DNA from: Ignavibacteriota bacterium
GTDB taxonomy: Bacteria; Bacteroidota; Ignavibacteria; Ignavibacteriales; Ignavibacteriaceae
DNA length: 64,000 nucleotides
Reading direction: 5' to 3'
NCBI GenBank assembly: GCA_013285405.1
Contig: CP053446.1
Span: 3,333,001-3,397,000 of the forward strand
A model generated the notes under the pieces. It saw nothing but the letters and a program-made list of their open reading frames with translations. It was not told the DNA's origin and did not search any database. How positions within the stretch are numbered: the stretch's first letter is position 1; each line of letters begins with the position of its first letter. Both the position numbers and the translations under genes were made by a program. This document shows, one piece after another, positions 18,122 to 28,145 of this stretch.

Positions 18122-19003
18122 CTAAGATTTTGGATGAGATTTTTTATATGATTGTTTGAGTCTTTCAATACTTACATGAGTATAAATTTGAGTTGTTTTT
18201 AAATTTTCATGTCCAAGTATTTCTTTAACTGCTCTCAGATCTGCGCCTCTATCAAGCATGTGAGTTGCAGAGCTGTGACGCAAAATATGCGGACTTTTTT
18301 TCTTTATATCTGTAACTTTACTCAAATATTTGTTTACGATTCTATAAACAAATTTTTCGTATAATTTTTTTCCGTTTTTATTTTTAATGAATGGCTCTGA
18401 ATAATTCTCCGGAGGAAATGAGTTCAAATATTCAGATAGGTTTATTTTTGATTTATCTCCTATCGGTACTATTCTTATTTTAGAACCCTTACCGAAAACC
18501 CTGATCAATCCTTTTTGTAAATCCACATCACCTACTTTCAAGTTACATACTTCTGAAACGCGAAGCGAACATCCATATAATAATTCAAAAATTACTTTAA
18601 TTAATTCCGGATTCTCATCCGAGTCGTTTAAAAGTTCAAACGTTTTGGAAATGTTTTCAACTGAAGCAATTTCAGGAAGTTTCTTTAATGTTTTTGGATT
18701 TTTTAACTGCGATGCAGGATTATACTTTATCAATTCCTCTTTATATGCAAATCTAAATAATCCCCGAAGTGAAGAGAGTTTACGAACAATTGAAGTCTTT
18801 TCCATTTGCTGCTCACTTAAGTTCATAAGATAAGATTTGATGAATCTTTCATTTATCAATGCGACATCCACTTTTTTATTTTGGCTGCAAAAATTTACAA
18901 AACTCATTAAATCAGTTTTATAAGACTTTACAGTATTTTGCGAATAACGTCTTATGTTTCTGAGATAAATTATGTAAGCATCAATTATCTGATCAATATT
19001 CAT
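18122..19003 (-). CDS. Tyrosine recombinase XerC/XerD
   Basis: 293 residues, the normal Xer length. The N-terminal SAM-like core-binding domain (YLRNIRRYSQNTVKSYKTDL) precedes the catalytic domain. The catalytic Arg is in YGCSLRVSEV, Lys in FGKGSKIRIVPI, H-x-x-R in PHILRHSSATH, and His plus nucleophile Tyr in GHENLKTTQIYTHV. Role: resolving chromosome dimers at dif. Whether it is XerC or XerD cannot be decided from this copy alone. The chromosomal context (next to hpf and hprK) argues against a mobile integrase. Confidence 0.92.
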   Translation of the reverse strand: MNIDQIIDAYIIYLRNIRRYSQNTVKSYKTDLMSFVNFCSQNKKVDVALINERFIKSYLMNLSEQQMEKTSIVRKLSSLRGLFRFAYKEELIKYNPASQLKNPKTLKKLPEIASVENISKTFELLNDSDENPELIKVIFELLYGCSLRVSEVCNLKVGDVDLQKGLIRVFGKGSKIRIVPIGDKSKINLSEYLNSFPPENYSEPFIKNKNGKKLYEKFVYRIVNKYLSKVTDIKKKSPHILRHSSATHMLDRGADLRAVKEILGHENLKTTQIYTHVSIERLKQSYKKSHPKS

Positions 19004-19185
19004 TAACTAATTGCTTTATTAATAGATGTCAACGAAAATTTTATTTCAGTTCGGTGAACTGCACCGGGAATAAATGAATGTTTCGGAAAAAATATTTTAC
19101 TGTGAGGTATCAACTGGTAATTGTTTAATCTGTGGTTGAAAAAAATGATTTAGTAACCAAATTCAAGTTCACCAAAGACTTTCCA

Positions 19186-19623
19186 TTACTTACCTGCGAA
19201 TAAAGTAAAATTATATCTATTTACCAACTTATTTTCTTCTTTTTTCATAATTTTTTTACTTTCTATATTTTTATCATCAAAATCAAGCAAATGCAGTAAA
19301 CCATGGATAACTAATCTATTAAGTTCCCGACCGAAAGCAACATTGTATTTTTTTGAATTTAGTTTTGCTTCTTCGAATGAGATTAAAATTTCGCCGTCAA
19401 TTATTTTTTTCTGGTTAGAATAGTTAAAAGTAATAACATCAGTTTCATAATTGTGACCTAAGAACTTTCGGTTTATTTCCAGCAGTTCATCAGATTTAAT
19501 GAAACTTATTGAAAGAGATTTAATAGCAAAATCATAATCCTGTTTTATATCTGATATCAGTGAATGGATCGCCCTCTTATTTACATATATATCTTCAGAA
19601 TAAACGCGTAAATTTTTTATCAA
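19186..19623 (-). CDS. ybeY: Endoribonuclease YbeY (rRNA maturation)
   Basis: 145 residues. The UPF0054 motif appears as HGLLHLLDFDD, preceded by GHNYETDVITFNY and GEILISFEEA. YbeY takes part in 16S rRNA 3'-end processing and ribosome quality control. The usual third zinc-binding His of H-x3-H-x5-H is Asp here. The other family motifs are intact. Its start is 10 bp after the gamma-carbonic anhydrase stop. Confidence 0.9.
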   Translation of the reverse strand: MIKNLRVYSEDIYVNKRAIHSLISDIKQDYDFAIKSLSISFIKSDELLEINRKFLGHNYETDVITFNYSNQKKIIDGEILISFEEAKLNSKKYNVAFGRELNRLVIHGLLHLLDFDDKNIESKKIMKKEENKLVNRYNFTLFAGK

Positions 19624-19633
19624 GCTAAATCCT

Positions 19634-20197
19634 TTAAAGATCAGACTTTAATGATTCTGCTGTAATTCGGGCATATTCAACATAACGATGAGCGCCTGCT
19701 TCAATATTCTCAATTTCGTCTTTTGTCAAATCACGAATTACTTTTGCAGGCACGCCCGCAACCAACTTTCCTGATGGAACAATAAAATTTTGTTTGACAA
19801 GTGCACCGGCTGCAACAATTGTATTTGATTCAACTACTGCACCGTCGAGTACTATTGCTCCAATTCCAATCAAGCATAAATCATGAAGAGTGCAGCCATG
19901 TAAAGAAACGGAATGACCAATCGTTACTTTATTACCAATATTCAATGGATATTTTCCATTTGTTACATGGAGCATAGAGCAATCCTGAATATTAGTGCTT
20001 TCTCCAATTTTTATATAGTGGACATCACCACGGATAACAGTGTTGTACCAAACCGTAGAATTTTTTCCGAGAGTAACATCACCAATAATTTTTACACCAG
20101 AAGCAAGAAATACATTCTCGCCAATTTTGGGAAACATTTTTTTATAGGGAAATATTTTTACTTCACCTTCTAATTTTTGAATGACGGAGGATTCCAT
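19634..20197 (-). CDS. Gamma-carbonic anhydrase-like hexapeptide-repeat protein
   Basis: 187 residues of left-handed beta-helix hexapeptide repeats (for example GENVFLASGVKIIGDVTLG, then NSTVWYNTVIRGDVHYIKIG). His residues at the positions used as zinc ligands are in the RGDVHYIKIG and TIGHSVSLHGCTLHD segments. Such PaaY/YrdA-type proteins are trimeric and cytosolic. Some are carbonic anhydrases and others have unknown substrates. Its start overlaps the DUF3108 stop by 28 bases. Confidence 0.9.
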   Translation of the reverse strand: MESSVIQKLEGEVKIFPYKKMFPKIGENVFLASGVKIIGDVTLGKNSTVWYNTVIRGDVHYIKIGESTNIQDCSMLHVTNGKYPLNIGNKVTIGHSVSLHGCTLHDLCLIGIGAIVLDGAVVESNTIVAAGALVKQNFIVPSGKLVAGVPAKVIRDLTKDEIENIEAGAHRYVEYARITAESLKSDL

Positions 20198-20982
20198 AAA
20201 TTTTTATTCCATTTAATTAATTCAAGCTTAATACTTCCAATTATTACATTCAATGTTGCCTTTATCGGAACTGAAAAAGAATCATTACTAAACCATCCTT
20301 GAAAATCTCCGGTTAGACCATATACGCTGACAAAATCTGTGTAGCCATCTAAAAACCGACAATCAATCTCATAATCAACAGCGTCGATTGAGATTGGTTC
20401 ATTTTCGGTGTAAAAGTTAATAACAGCTTTTTCCTCTTTTTCATTTATAAAACATGGAACTGAAACGGATCTCTCTTCTCCAAAATTCATTCTTGCAAAA
20501 AATAAAATTGACAGTCCATCCTGTGTCCGATGTTCAACAGATGCTACCGAATCTAACCAAAGCCTCGAAGCTCCAACTTTGCCCTTTTTCATTTGAACTT
20601 TTTTTTGATCGAGAAAATTATATTCTACAAAAACGGTATCCTCATTAAAAATCTTCGCAAAGAACCTTAATGGAAAAAGGGTTGAGTCAATATAACTTTC
20701 ATAAATCTGATGTATGCTTACAAATGGCAGATCAGGATACGAATTTATGTAAGCAATGGTTTTATAAACCGGAGTATTATCTATTGTGGTTTTTTCAAGA
20801 ACCTTAAATCTTATTTCGCCCAGATTGAAGAAAGCATATTTAACTATGTAGGTTAAGTCTTCTCCAATAAAAATATTTTCTGTTGATCGTGAATTATGCT
20901 GATTATTTTCATAGTGATCTGTCTGGGCACCTGCAAAAACTGACAAATCGATTATTAAGAAAATGATTATAAAAATTTTCAT
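20170..20982 (-). CDS. Secreted DUF3108-type protein
   Basis: 270 residues with a signal peptide (MKIFIIIFLIIDLSVFAGAQ). The opening of the mature part, GEDLTYIVKYAFFNLGEIRF, and the following beta-rich repeats match DUF3108 periplasmic proteins. These are common in Bacteroidetes/Chlorobi and have no established function. Its start overlaps the S41 protease stop by 4 bases, so the two are translationally coupled. Confidence 0.85.
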   Translation of the reverse strand: MKIFIIIFLIIDLSVFAGAQTDHYENNQHNSRSTENIFIGEDLTYIVKYAFFNLGEIRFKVLEKTTIDNTPVYKTIAYINSYPDLPFVSIHQIYESYIDSTLFPLRFFAKIFNEDTVFVEYNFLDQKKVQMKKGKVGASRLWLDSVASVEHRTQDGLSILFFARMNFGEERSVSVPCFINEKEEKAVINFYTENEPISIDAVDYEIDCRFLDGYTDFVSVYGLTGDFQGWFSNDSFSVPIKATLNVIIGSIKLELIKWNKNLWNPPSFKN

Positions 20983-22592
20983 TTCAGATCAGCAATTTGC
21001 TTTGCTTCGTCAAACAAACCCAGGGCTTTTTCTAACTGGTTATCGGTTGTAAGCATGACCGAATACCAGCCATCATTCTTCCAAAAGTTTCTTGCAAGCT
21101 GTGCTTTAAGTCTGGTGGAAATATATTCTTTATCTGTTTTAAATTGTTCCTGATCGAACTTTACATCTTTTGATGAAGCGAAAGAAATAAAATTATTTAT
21201 TTCTTCGTTTGAGAAATTAAATTCAGCAACAAATCTGTTCAGGTCTTCACCATATTTGGATCTTATTGCTTTTCCATTTGATTCAATAAATTTTAAAATG
21301 TATTGATAAAAGATGTTTTTCCTGAGCAGATTACTTGTGTAATCAGTTATTCTTTCTGTCTTTAAAATATAATCAGGTGTTATTCCGCCACCTCCGTAAA
21401 CAGTTCTTCCTTTATTGGTTTTATAGATCGGTTTGGAAGTATCCTGTTCAACATCGTGATTAAGATTATCTATTTCAGCAGTGACTGTATCCTCCATATT
21501 GTCGTAGTATTCTTCATACTTCTTTTTGTCTTTATAATCTCTCTGAATTGATCTGCCGGACGGAGTAAAATATTTTGAAATAGTAAGACGAATTGCAGAA
21601 TTATCCGGAAGTGTAAACTGACGTTGAACTAATCCTTTACCGAAAGAAGTTTCACCAACTATTAAACCTCTGTCCCAGTCCTGAATTGCTCCCGATACAA
21701 TTTCGCTAGCACTTGCTGAACCATGATTTATCAATACAATAAGTGGAATATTTTCATAAGGCGATTTCTTTGAAGCAAAATATTCTTCATCAGCATCTTT
21801 TCTTCTTCCTTCAGTGTAAACTATTTTCTTTTCTCCATCGATAAACAAATCAGCCATTTCAACTGCCTGACTGAGATATCCGCCTGGATTTCCTCTCAGA
21901 TCAAGAATCAGCTTGTTCATTCCCTTTTGTTTCAGATCATTCAAAGCTTTATTAAGTTCATCCAAAGTTGTTTCAGAAAACCGGGAAACACTGATATACC
22001 CAGTTTGATTCTTCAGCATTAAGCTAGTATCAACAGAATAGATTGGTATTTTGTCACGGGTGATTTCATATTCAATCAGATCATTTACTCCAACCCGGCT
22101 TATCGAAACATTTACTTTTGAACCAGCTTTCCCCCGAAGTTTATCTCTCACCTGATCATTAGTTATACCAATACAATCTTCACCTTCAATTTTTACAATC
22201 CTGTCACCAGGCAAAATACCAAGTGCTTCACTTGGTCCACCGGTAATCGGAGAAACTACAGTAAGAGTATCGTTCACGATTTGAAACTCAATTCCGATTC
22301 CTTCAAAATCACCCCGGAATGATTCTTCAACTGCAGTTAGATCTTTTGCAGAAATATAAAATGAATGTGGATCGAGTTCATCTGTGATTCCCTTAATGGC
22401 TGACTCAACCAGCTTTGGTGTATCAACTTCTTCTATATAGTATCTTTGAGTATAGGAGAGAACATCGTTCAATTTGCGAACACCATCACGCAAAGTGTCA
22501 TCCGAAAAAACTTTTTCTATTTGAATTCCCAGCACTATTCCAATAGTTAGAATAATTATTACAAGAGGAATTCTTAAAAATTTATTGCTCAT
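20979..22592 (-). CDS. S41 family C-terminal processing peptidase
   Basis: 537 residues. An N-terminal membrane anchor/signal (about 7-25) is followed by a PDZ domain (near 80-180; FEGIGIEFQIVNDTLTVVSP), then the S41 domain. The substrate loop is LRGNPGGYLSQAVEMA. The nucleophile Ser lies in HGSASASEIVSGA, and the general-base Lys in ETSFGKGLVQ. CtpA-like proteases trim periplasmic proteins from the C-terminus. It is followed by the overlapping DUF3108 gene. Confidence 0.93.
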   Translation of the reverse strand: MSNKFLRIPLVIIILTIGIVLGIQIEKVFSDDTLRDGVRKLNDVLSYTQRYYIEEVDTPKLVESAIKGITDELDPHSFYISAKDLTAVEESFRGDFEGIGIEFQIVNDTLTVVSPITGGPSEALGILPGDRIVKIEGEDCIGITNDQVRDKLRGKAGSKVNVSISRVGVNDLIEYEITRDKIPIYSVDTSLMLKNQTGYISVSRFSETTLDELNKALNDLKQKGMNKLILDLRGNPGGYLSQAVEMADLFIDGEKKIVYTEGRRKDADEEYFASKKSPYENIPLIVLINHGSASASEIVSGAIQDWDRGLIVGETSFGKGLVQRQFTLPDNSAIRLTISKYFTPSGRSIQRDYKDKKKYEEYYDNMEDTVTAEIDNLNHDVEQDTSKPIYKTNKGRTVYGGGGITPDYILKTERITDYTSNLLRKNIFYQYILKFIESNGKAIRSKYGEDLNRFVAEFNFSNEEINNFISFASSKDVKFDQEQFKTDKEYISTRLKAQLARNFWKNDGWYSVMLTTDNQLEKALGLFDEAKQIADLK

Positions 22593-22685
22593 TTAGTCTC
22601 CATAATTAATTTCATTTAAAATAATCCAAATAATTCATAAATGATATGAATCATTTTATCCACGGTCGAATAGAATGATAAATAA

Positions 22686-24188
22686 TCAAACTTGTGGTTT
22701 CATTTGCGGAAAGAAAATTACATCTCGTATTGATGATTGATTCGTCAAAAGCATAACAAGACGGTCAATTCCAATTCCAAGTCCAGCCATCGGAGGCATA
22801 CCATATTCCATTGACCGTAAGAAATCATCATCAACCTGTTGTGCTTCTTCATCACCGGCATCTCTCATTCTTGCTTGTTCTTCAAATCGTTTTCTTTGGT
22901 CAACAGGGTCATTTAGTTCAGTAAATGCATTACAAATTTCCTTTCCTGCAACATAAGCTTCAAATCTCTCAACCAATCCTTCTTTAGCCCGATGTTTTTT
23001 AGCAAGTGGTGAAAGAACCAGTGGATAATCAACAACAAAAGTAGGCTGAACAATTTCAGATTCAACCACTTTACTAAAAATTTCATCAATCAATTTAGCA
23101 TTACCAAATAGTCCGTCTATTTCAATTCCAAGATTTTTCGCCAACCCTCTCAAATCATTTTCAGATGCATTGATTACATTCATACCGGTTCTATCCAAAA
23201 TAGAATCCACATAACTTATTCTCTTCCAGGGACGAGCAAAACTAATTTGTTTATCTTCATAGACAAAGTCAGTAGTGTTGAACACTGTTTTACAAATTTG
23301 TTCGAATAATTCCTCGACCAATTCCATCATCCAAAAATAATCTTTATAAGCAACGTAAAGTTCAAGCATTGTAAATTCAGGATTATGAGATCTATCCATT
23401 CCTTCGTTGCGAAAATCTTTTGATATTTCATAAACACCATCGAAACCACCTACTATTAATCTTTTCAGATACAATTCATCTGCAATTCTCAGAAACAATT
23501 CAATATCAAGTGCATTATGATGCGTAACAAACGGTCTTGCAGAAGCACCACCGTAGATTGGCTGAAGAACCGGTGTTTCAACTTCAAGATAACCTTTGCT
23601 ATCAAGAAACTTTCTGATCGCAGTAACAATTTTTGAGCGTTTGATGAAAACATCTTTTACCTGCGGATTAACAACTAGATCAACATAACGTTGTCTGTAT
23701 CTTAATTCCTTATCTGCGAACTGATCAAATACAATTTTGTTTCCTTGTTCATCCTCGACTTCTTTGGCGATTGGAAGTGGTCGGAGAGATTTTGCCAGAA
23801 GCTTAAATGATTTTACATGGATAGATATTTCACCCGTTTTTGTTTTAAATACATAACCATCAACACCGATGATGTCTCCGATATCCATTAATCTGAACAA
23901 ATCATAGCTTTCACCAATATCATCTTTTTTAAGATAAACCTGCATTCTGCCTTTATGGTCCATAATATGAGCGAAGGATGCTTTACCCATTCTTCTGATA
24001 GTCATTATTCGTCCGGCAAGTTTAACATCTTTGTTCTCATACTTTTCGAAATTACTTTTTATATCTTCAGAATAATTATCCACATCATAGGAATACGCAA
24101 AAGTTTCCGCACCTTTGTTCTTTAGTTCTTCAAGCTCTTCATATCTTCGTTTTATCAATACGTTTATGTCTGTGAGATTATTTTCCAC
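22686..24188 (-). CDS. lysS: Lysyl-tRNA synthetase, class II
   Basis: 500 residues. The N-terminal OB-fold anticodon domain ([19 protein letters not shown]) precedes the class II core. Visible are the [13 protein letters not shown] linker, [18 protein letters not shown] (motif 1), [18 protein letters not shown] (motif 2) and [18 protein letters not shown] (motif 3). It charges tRNA-Lys in the cytosol. It lies 18 bp from rluB on the same strand. Confidence 0.97.
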   Translation of the reverse strand: MENNLTDINVLIKRRYEELEELKNKGAETFAYSYDVDNYSEDIKSNFEKYENKDVKLAGRIMTIRRMGKASFAHIMDHKGRMQVYLKKDDIGESYDLFRLMDIGDIIGVDGYVFKTKTGEISIHVKSFKLLAKSLRPLPIAKEVEDEQGNKIVFDQFADKELRYRQRYVDLVVNPQVKDVFIKRSKIVTAIRKFLDSKGYLEVETPVLQPIYGGASARPFVTHHNALDIELFLRIADELYLKRLIVGGFDGVYEISKDFRNEGMDRSHNPEFTMLELYVAYKDYFWMMELVEELFEQICKTVFNTTDFVYEDKQISFARPWKRISYVDSILDRTGMNVINASENDLRGLAKNLGIEIDGLFGNAKLIDEIFSKVVESEIVQPTFVVDYPLVLSPLAKKHRAKEGLVERFEAYVAGKEICNAFTELNDPVDQRKRFEEQARMRDAGDEEAQQVDDDFLRSMEYGMPPMAGLGIGIDRLVMLLTNQSSIRDVIFFPQMKPQV

Positions 24189-24205
24189 TATTTCTCCTTA
24201 ATAAT

Positions 24206-24919
24206 TCAATTAGAATAATTTTGTTTTATCAATTCAACTTCTTTTAATGATAGGATCCGGTATTTACCTTTTGGCACATCCAGTTTCATTCCTGCAAAAG
24301 TAGAGCGATTCAATTCCAGGACAGTATATCCAAGTTTACGAAACATTCTTTTTACAAATTTATTTCTGCCTTCTTCACAGGAAATAATAATATTTTTTTT
24401 ATCCTTTTGATTAAAGAATGACATCTTGATAAATTTCCCAGGTTTTCCTTCAAGCAAAACACCTGTTAAAAGTTTTATTTTATCTTTTTCTTCGAGTGGT
24501 TTGTCGATCTTTACTTCATATTCCCGAACTACTTTATTTCCCGGATGAGTAAGCAGTTGAGAAAACTCACCATCATTTGTCAGAAAAAGAAGTCCGGTTG
24601 TATCATAATCTAATCTTCCCACAGGATAAATTCTTTCTTTAACGTTCACAAGATCAAGCACTGTCGATCTCTTCCTGTCATCTGAAACTGAAGTGATATA
24701 TCCTTTGGGTTTATTCAATAAAATATAGATATGCCGTTTTGGTTTTATCTTTTCGCCATCGAGAGTAACAATATCTTTATCAGTATTTATTTGATGACCA
24801 AAGTCTAAGATCACGGTGTCATTAACTGCCACTCTTCCCTGCAGAATAAATTCTTCAGATTTGCGACGCGAACTTATTCCGCTGTCCGCAAGAAATTTAT
24901 TGATCCGGACTTTCGTCAC
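24206..24919 (-). CDS. 23S rRNA pseudouridine synthase, RluB/RsuA family
   Basis: About 237 residues from the GTG at 24919. The N-terminal S4 RNA-binding domain (VRINKFLADSGISSRRKSEE) is followed by the pseudouridylate synthase core, with the catalytic Asp in GRLDYDTTGLLFLTNDGEF. The start choice rests on a GGAGG ribosome-binding site 8 nt upstream. A TTG at 24934 would also read in frame, but it overlaps that site. The start lies inside the 3' end of scpB, the usual scpA-scpB-rluB order of bacteria. Confidence 0.92.
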   Translation of the reverse strand: MTKVRINKFLADSGISSRRKSEEFILQGRVAVNDTVILDFGHQINTDKDIVTLDGEKIKPKRHIYILLNKPKGYITSVSDDRKRSTVLDLVNVKERIYPVGRLDYDTTGLLFLTNDGEFSQLLTHPGNKVVREYEVKIDKPLEEKDKIKLLTGVLLEGKPGKFIKMSFFNQKDKKNIIISCEEGRNKFVKRMFRKLGYTVLELNRSTFAGMKLDVPKGKYRILSLKEVELIKQNYSN

Positions 24920-25550
24920 CGCTTGTTCCTCCAATCGAATCTTCCAGTTTTTCCTCGAGATCTGCCATCATAATTTTTCTTTTCTGCTCAAGGAAATCTT
25001 CATCCTGCATAATTTCTTCTATCTCTCTTGGTTTTGGTAAATCGGATAAGTTATTCAATCCAAAATATTTCAGGAACTCATCTGTGGTTCCGTAGAGAAG
25101 AGGTCTTCCAACAGATTCAGCGCGTCCTTTAATTGCGATAAGATTTTTTTCAAGCAATGTAGTAAGAATGTAATCAGAATTAACTCCACGAATAGTTTCC
25201 AATTCAGGTTTTGTTATTGGCTGTTTGTAAGCAATTATGGCAAGAGTTTCAAGCGCTGCCTGGCTTAATCTGCGTTTTGCTCTTTCTGAAGAAAGATAAC
25301 CAACATACTTTGCATATTGTTCTGTTGTTGCGTGTAAATATCCATTTGCAATTCTTAATATTCTGAATGCACTATTATCCGCTTCGTATTTCCTATTAAG
25401 CTGATCAACAGTTGTATCAACATCTGCCTTTGATATTTCAATTTCTTCGCCATCGATTGACTTAATGGCTCTGATTATTTCTTCCGGAGATAATGAATCA
25501 TCAGAAGAAAATATTAAAGCTTCAATAACTGAGTTGTATATGTTATCCAT
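24897..25550 (-). CDS. scpB: Segregation and condensation protein B
   Basis: 217 residues with the two winged-helix domains of ScpB. Typical strings are LEALIFSSDDSLSPEEIIRA-like opening residues, LSQAALETLAIIAYKQPITK, and IRGVNSDYILTTLLEKNLI with GRPLLYGTTDEFLKYFGLN. It forms the SMC-ScpAB condensin complex. It overlaps scpA by 8 bases upstream and rluB downstream. Confidence 0.94.
   Translation of the reverse strand: MDNIYNSVIEALIFSSDDSLSPEEIIRAIKSIDGEEIEISKADVDTTVDQLNRKYEADNSAFRILRIANGYLHATTEQYAKYVGYLSSERAKRRLSQAALETLAIIAYKQPITKPELETIRGVNSDYILTTLLEKNLIAIKGRAESVGRPLLYGTTDEFLKYFGLNNLSDLPKPREIEEIMQDEDFLEQKRKIMMADLEEKLEDSIGGTSGDESPDQ
24928..24932 (-). promoter_or_regulatory. Ribosome-binding site that decides the rluB start
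   Basis: GGAGG on the minus strand, 8 nt before the GTG at 24919, embedded in the last codons of scpB (stop at 24897). A good SD sequence is unusual in this window and favours the GTG over the in-frame TTG at 24934. Confidence 0.6.
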
Positions 25551-26271
25551 TTACTTTCTTTATTATTATAAAGTCGTTGAATTCTTTGGTAGCATGAATT
25601 TCAATCCGAACTGCTTTGACCATTTCCAGCAGTGCAATGAATGTTACGATAATCCGAATCTTCTCGGTGATATCCTCTATCAATTTCAGAAAATGAAGTT
25701 CGGGAAAATCTTTTAGTTTGCTTTCAATAAAATCCATTTGTTCATCAATTGATACATTAAGCTTTTTAACCTGATGAACAGGTTCTTCTTTTATTTGTTC
25801 AATAGCAAATTTGAATGCCTTTGCCAGATCATAAATAGATACATTTTTAAGAAGGATTGCATATTCGTGCGGTGCTTCGCTGCTATCTTCAGAATAATTG
25901 CCCCTGAATTTTCTTTTCCTTTGTGCTGATTCGAAGAACGATAGCTCTTCTGACATTTCTTTATATCGCTTATACTCCAATAATGCTTTTACAAGATCAG
26001 CTCTTGGATCAATCTCTTCTCCTTTTTCATCAATCTCACGTGGAAGAAGCATTCTGACTTTTATATGCATTAAAGTGGAAGCCATCAGAATAAAATCACC
26101 AGCAACTTCGAGGTCGAGTATTTTTATAAGATTAACATAATCAAGAAATTCTTTTGTCAGTCGTGCTATAGGAATATCATAAATGTTCAGCTCATCTCTT
26201 TTAATAAAAAAGAGCAGTAAATCAAGCGGACCTTCGAACTGATTTAGCCTGACTTTAAACATCTCAGCCAA
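25543..26271 (-). CDS. scpA: Segregation and condensation protein A
   Basis: 242 residues. The kleisin N-terminus is diagnostic: FEGPLDLLLFFIKRDELNIY, then IPIARLTKEFLDYV. LEVAGDFILMASTLMHIKVR and LLP follow. A C-terminal winged helix is near residues 170-242. ScpA bridges SMC heads. It overlaps trpS by 8 bases and scpB by 8, so trpS-scpA-scpB-rluB is one operon. Confidence 0.95.
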   Translation of the reverse strand: MAEMFKVRLNQFEGPLDLLLFFIKRDELNIYDIPIARLTKEFLDYVNLIKILDLEVAGDFILMASTLMHIKVRMLLPREIDEKGEEIDPRADLVKALLEYKRYKEMSEELSFFESAQRKRKFRGNYSEDSSEAPHEYAILLKNVSIYDLAKAFKFAIEQIKEEPVHQVKKLNVSIDEQMDFIESKLKDFPELHFLKLIEDITEKIRIIVTFIALLEMVKAVRIEIHATKEFNDFIIIKKVNG

Positions 26272-27241
26272 ATTTCATTTTTTGGTGAACTTCTGTCATT
26301 GTTTCTTCCGCAGCTTTTTTAGCGCGCATCTCTCCATCTTTTAAAATATCAATCACTTCGTTCATATTATTTTCATAATATTTTCTTTTTTCAATTATTG
26401 GCGAAAGGAAAGTTGAGATTTTTTCAGCACACCTTAATTTACATTCAACACATCCAAGAGCACCCGAGCGGCAATCGGCTTCTATTTGCGCCGCTTCAGT
26501 AGGATTAAATTTTTTGTGATAAGAAAAAACCAGACAAATCTCAGGGCGACCGGGATCGTTCTTTCGGATTTTCAGAGGATCAGTTACTGCTTTCCTTAAT
26601 TTAGCTTTCACAGTTTCTGGTTCATCAGATAAAAGAATTGAATTTCCCAAAGACTTGCTCATCTTTGCACCGTCTAAACCAGGCAATCTTGAAAATTTAG
26701 TCAGTAGCGCTTCCGGTTCAGGAAAGACCATTCCATATTGGTTATTAAATTTTCGTGCAATCTCTCTTGTTATTTCAACATGAGGAACCTGATCTTCACC
26801 AACCGGAACAGCATCACCTTTATACAAAAGAATATCAGCGGCTTGCAGAACGGGGTAACCAAGATGACCGTAAATGATCTGGTCAATATGCAATGCTCTG
26901 GCTTGTTCTTTTACTGTTGGATTGCGTTCAAGTCTATTAGAAGTAATCAGCATACTGAAAATCAAAAAAAGTTCAGTATGTTCTTTTATTTGTGATTGAC
27001 GGAACATCGGGCTGGAATTTGAATCTAACCCGGCAGCCAGCCAATCAATTAACATATCGATTGTATCATCATAAATGTTTTCAGTATTTAAACCAGTCGT
27101 CAATACATGATAGTCAGCAATCAGATGAAAACTTTCGTATTTATCCTGCAGTTGAACCCAATTTTCAAGCGCTCCAACATAATGACCAATATGCAACTTA
27201 CCAGTGGGACGCATCCCGCTAAGGATTCTTTTTTTCTTCAT
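26264..27241 (-). CDS. trpS: Tryptophanyl-tRNA synthetase
   Basis: 325 residues, typical length for bacterial TrpRS. The class I HIGH motif is in RPTGKLHIGHYVGALENW, and the KMSKS loop is in GLDGAKMSKSLGNSI. It charges tRNA-Trp. It is the first gene of the trpS-scpA-scpB-rluB run, and the start (MKKKRILSGMRPTG) fits the family N-terminus. Confidence 0.97.
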   Translation of the reverse strand: MKKKRILSGMRPTGKLHIGHYVGALENWVQLQDKYESFHLIADYHVLTTGLNTENIYDDTIDMLIDWLAAGLDSNSSPMFRQSQIKEHTELFLIFSMLITSNRLERNPTVKEQARALHIDQIIYGHLGYPVLQAADILLYKGDAVPVGEDQVPHVEITREIARKFNNQYGMVFPEPEALLTKFSRLPGLDGAKMSKSLGNSILLSDEPETVKAKLRKAVTDPLKIRKNDPGRPEICLVFSYHKKFNPTEAAQIEADCRSGALGCVECKLRCAEKISTFLSPIIEKRKYYENNMNEVIDILKDGEMRAKKAAEETMTEVHQKMKFG

Positions 27242-27318
27242 AAAATTTTGAGATAGTTGAATTTACAATTCAAAGATAAGAATAATCATCAATTTTTTTA
27301 AGTATTCAGCCGCAACCA

Positions 27319-27810
27319 TCAGGAAAGATAGAGATAAGGTTTCCATTTTTCATCAACACGTCCAACAACATTTTTGATGAACATAATGTGACTGGGTTTA
27401 AATGGTCTGACCATTAACATCATTCCGGCTTCAACCGGAGTTCTGTCACCTTTTTTATTATTACAATGTGTGCATGCACTCACAAGATTTTCCCAGGAAT
27501 CATCTCCACCTCTTGCTTTCGGATTAATATGATCAATTGTTAGCGTCAGATCACCTCTTCCGCAGTAAGCACATTTATATCCATCTCTCCTCATGATATT
27601 CTTTCTTGTCAACACAACTTTTTTATATGGAACACTCACGAAACGGCTTAAACGAATTATGCTTGGCCAGGGATATTGTCTTTGCATTGACCGGATTGCC
27701 TTACCGTTGTCATTTAAAACAAGTTCAGCTTTTCCCAGGTACATAAGTATGACTGCTTTTTTAATATTGCAGATAGTGAGGGGTTCGTAGCTTTGGTTTA
27801 GTATGAGCAC
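27319..27810 (-). CDS. HNH endonuclease family protein
   Basis: 163 residues. The N-terminal LILNQSYEPLTICNIKKAVI and LGKAELV strings followed by an HNH motif are typical. The motif has CAYCGRGDLTLTIDHINPKA and CTHCNNKKGDRTP, i.e. two Cys pairs and the catalytic His. Single-copy proteins of this architecture are common on chromosomes of Bacteroidetes/Chlorobi and have no established role. Nothing nearby suggests phage or restriction-modification. Confidence 0.9.
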   Translation of the reverse strand: MLILNQSYEPLTICNIKKAVILMYLGKAELVLNDNGKAIRSMQRQYPWPSIIRLSRFVSVPYKKVVLTRKNIMRRDGYKCAYCGRGDLTLTIDHINPKARGGDDSWENLVSACTHCNNKKGDRTPVEAGMMLMVRPFKPSHIMFIKNVVGRVDEKWKPYLYLS

Positions 27811-27855
27811 CTTTGCATTAAGTTTTCCATTCGTTCGTTTCGGTGGTTCGAAGAC

Positions 27856-28056
27856 TTAATCTCCTTTTCTATTTTTTTTGAGATACGAATTCAAATAAAC
27901 TCTTGCAATTATACGTCCAATTAAAATAATAACTGTAATAATCAGAAAAGGAATATAAGTTTCTCTTGGAACCACATCAGTAAGGATCAGGATCAGAAAA
28001 ACAATTACAATAGCAATTGTCGAGTAGTTGAAGATTGTATAATATTTTGGGAACAT
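27856..28056 (-). CDS. Small two-helix membrane protein, unknown
   Basis: 66 residues with two hydrophobic segments (about 8-26 and 34-54) and a basic C-terminus (YLKKNRKGD). I do not recognise a family. It lies between acpS and the HNH gene on the same strand. Confidence 0.6.
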   Translation of the reverse strand: MFPKYYTIFNYSTIAIVIVFLILILTDVVPRETYIPFLIITVIILIGRIIARVYLNSYLKKNRKGD

Positions 28057-28145
28057 ATTTATTTAATAACTTTTTAATTTATTGATGAAAAACTAATCAT
28101 ATCAGCATTTAATAGCAATGGAATTTATTGATGAAGTTGAGCTGA

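Noticed and set aside
18122..19003. Tyrosine recombinase as a mobile-element integrase
   Set aside because: Its size, its motifs and the hpf/hprK neighbourhood fit chromosomal Xer; no attachment repeats or element genes surround it.
27319..27810. HNH endonuclease as part of a restriction or phage system
   Set aside because: Neighbours are housekeeping genes, and the architecture matches a common single-copy chromosomal family.
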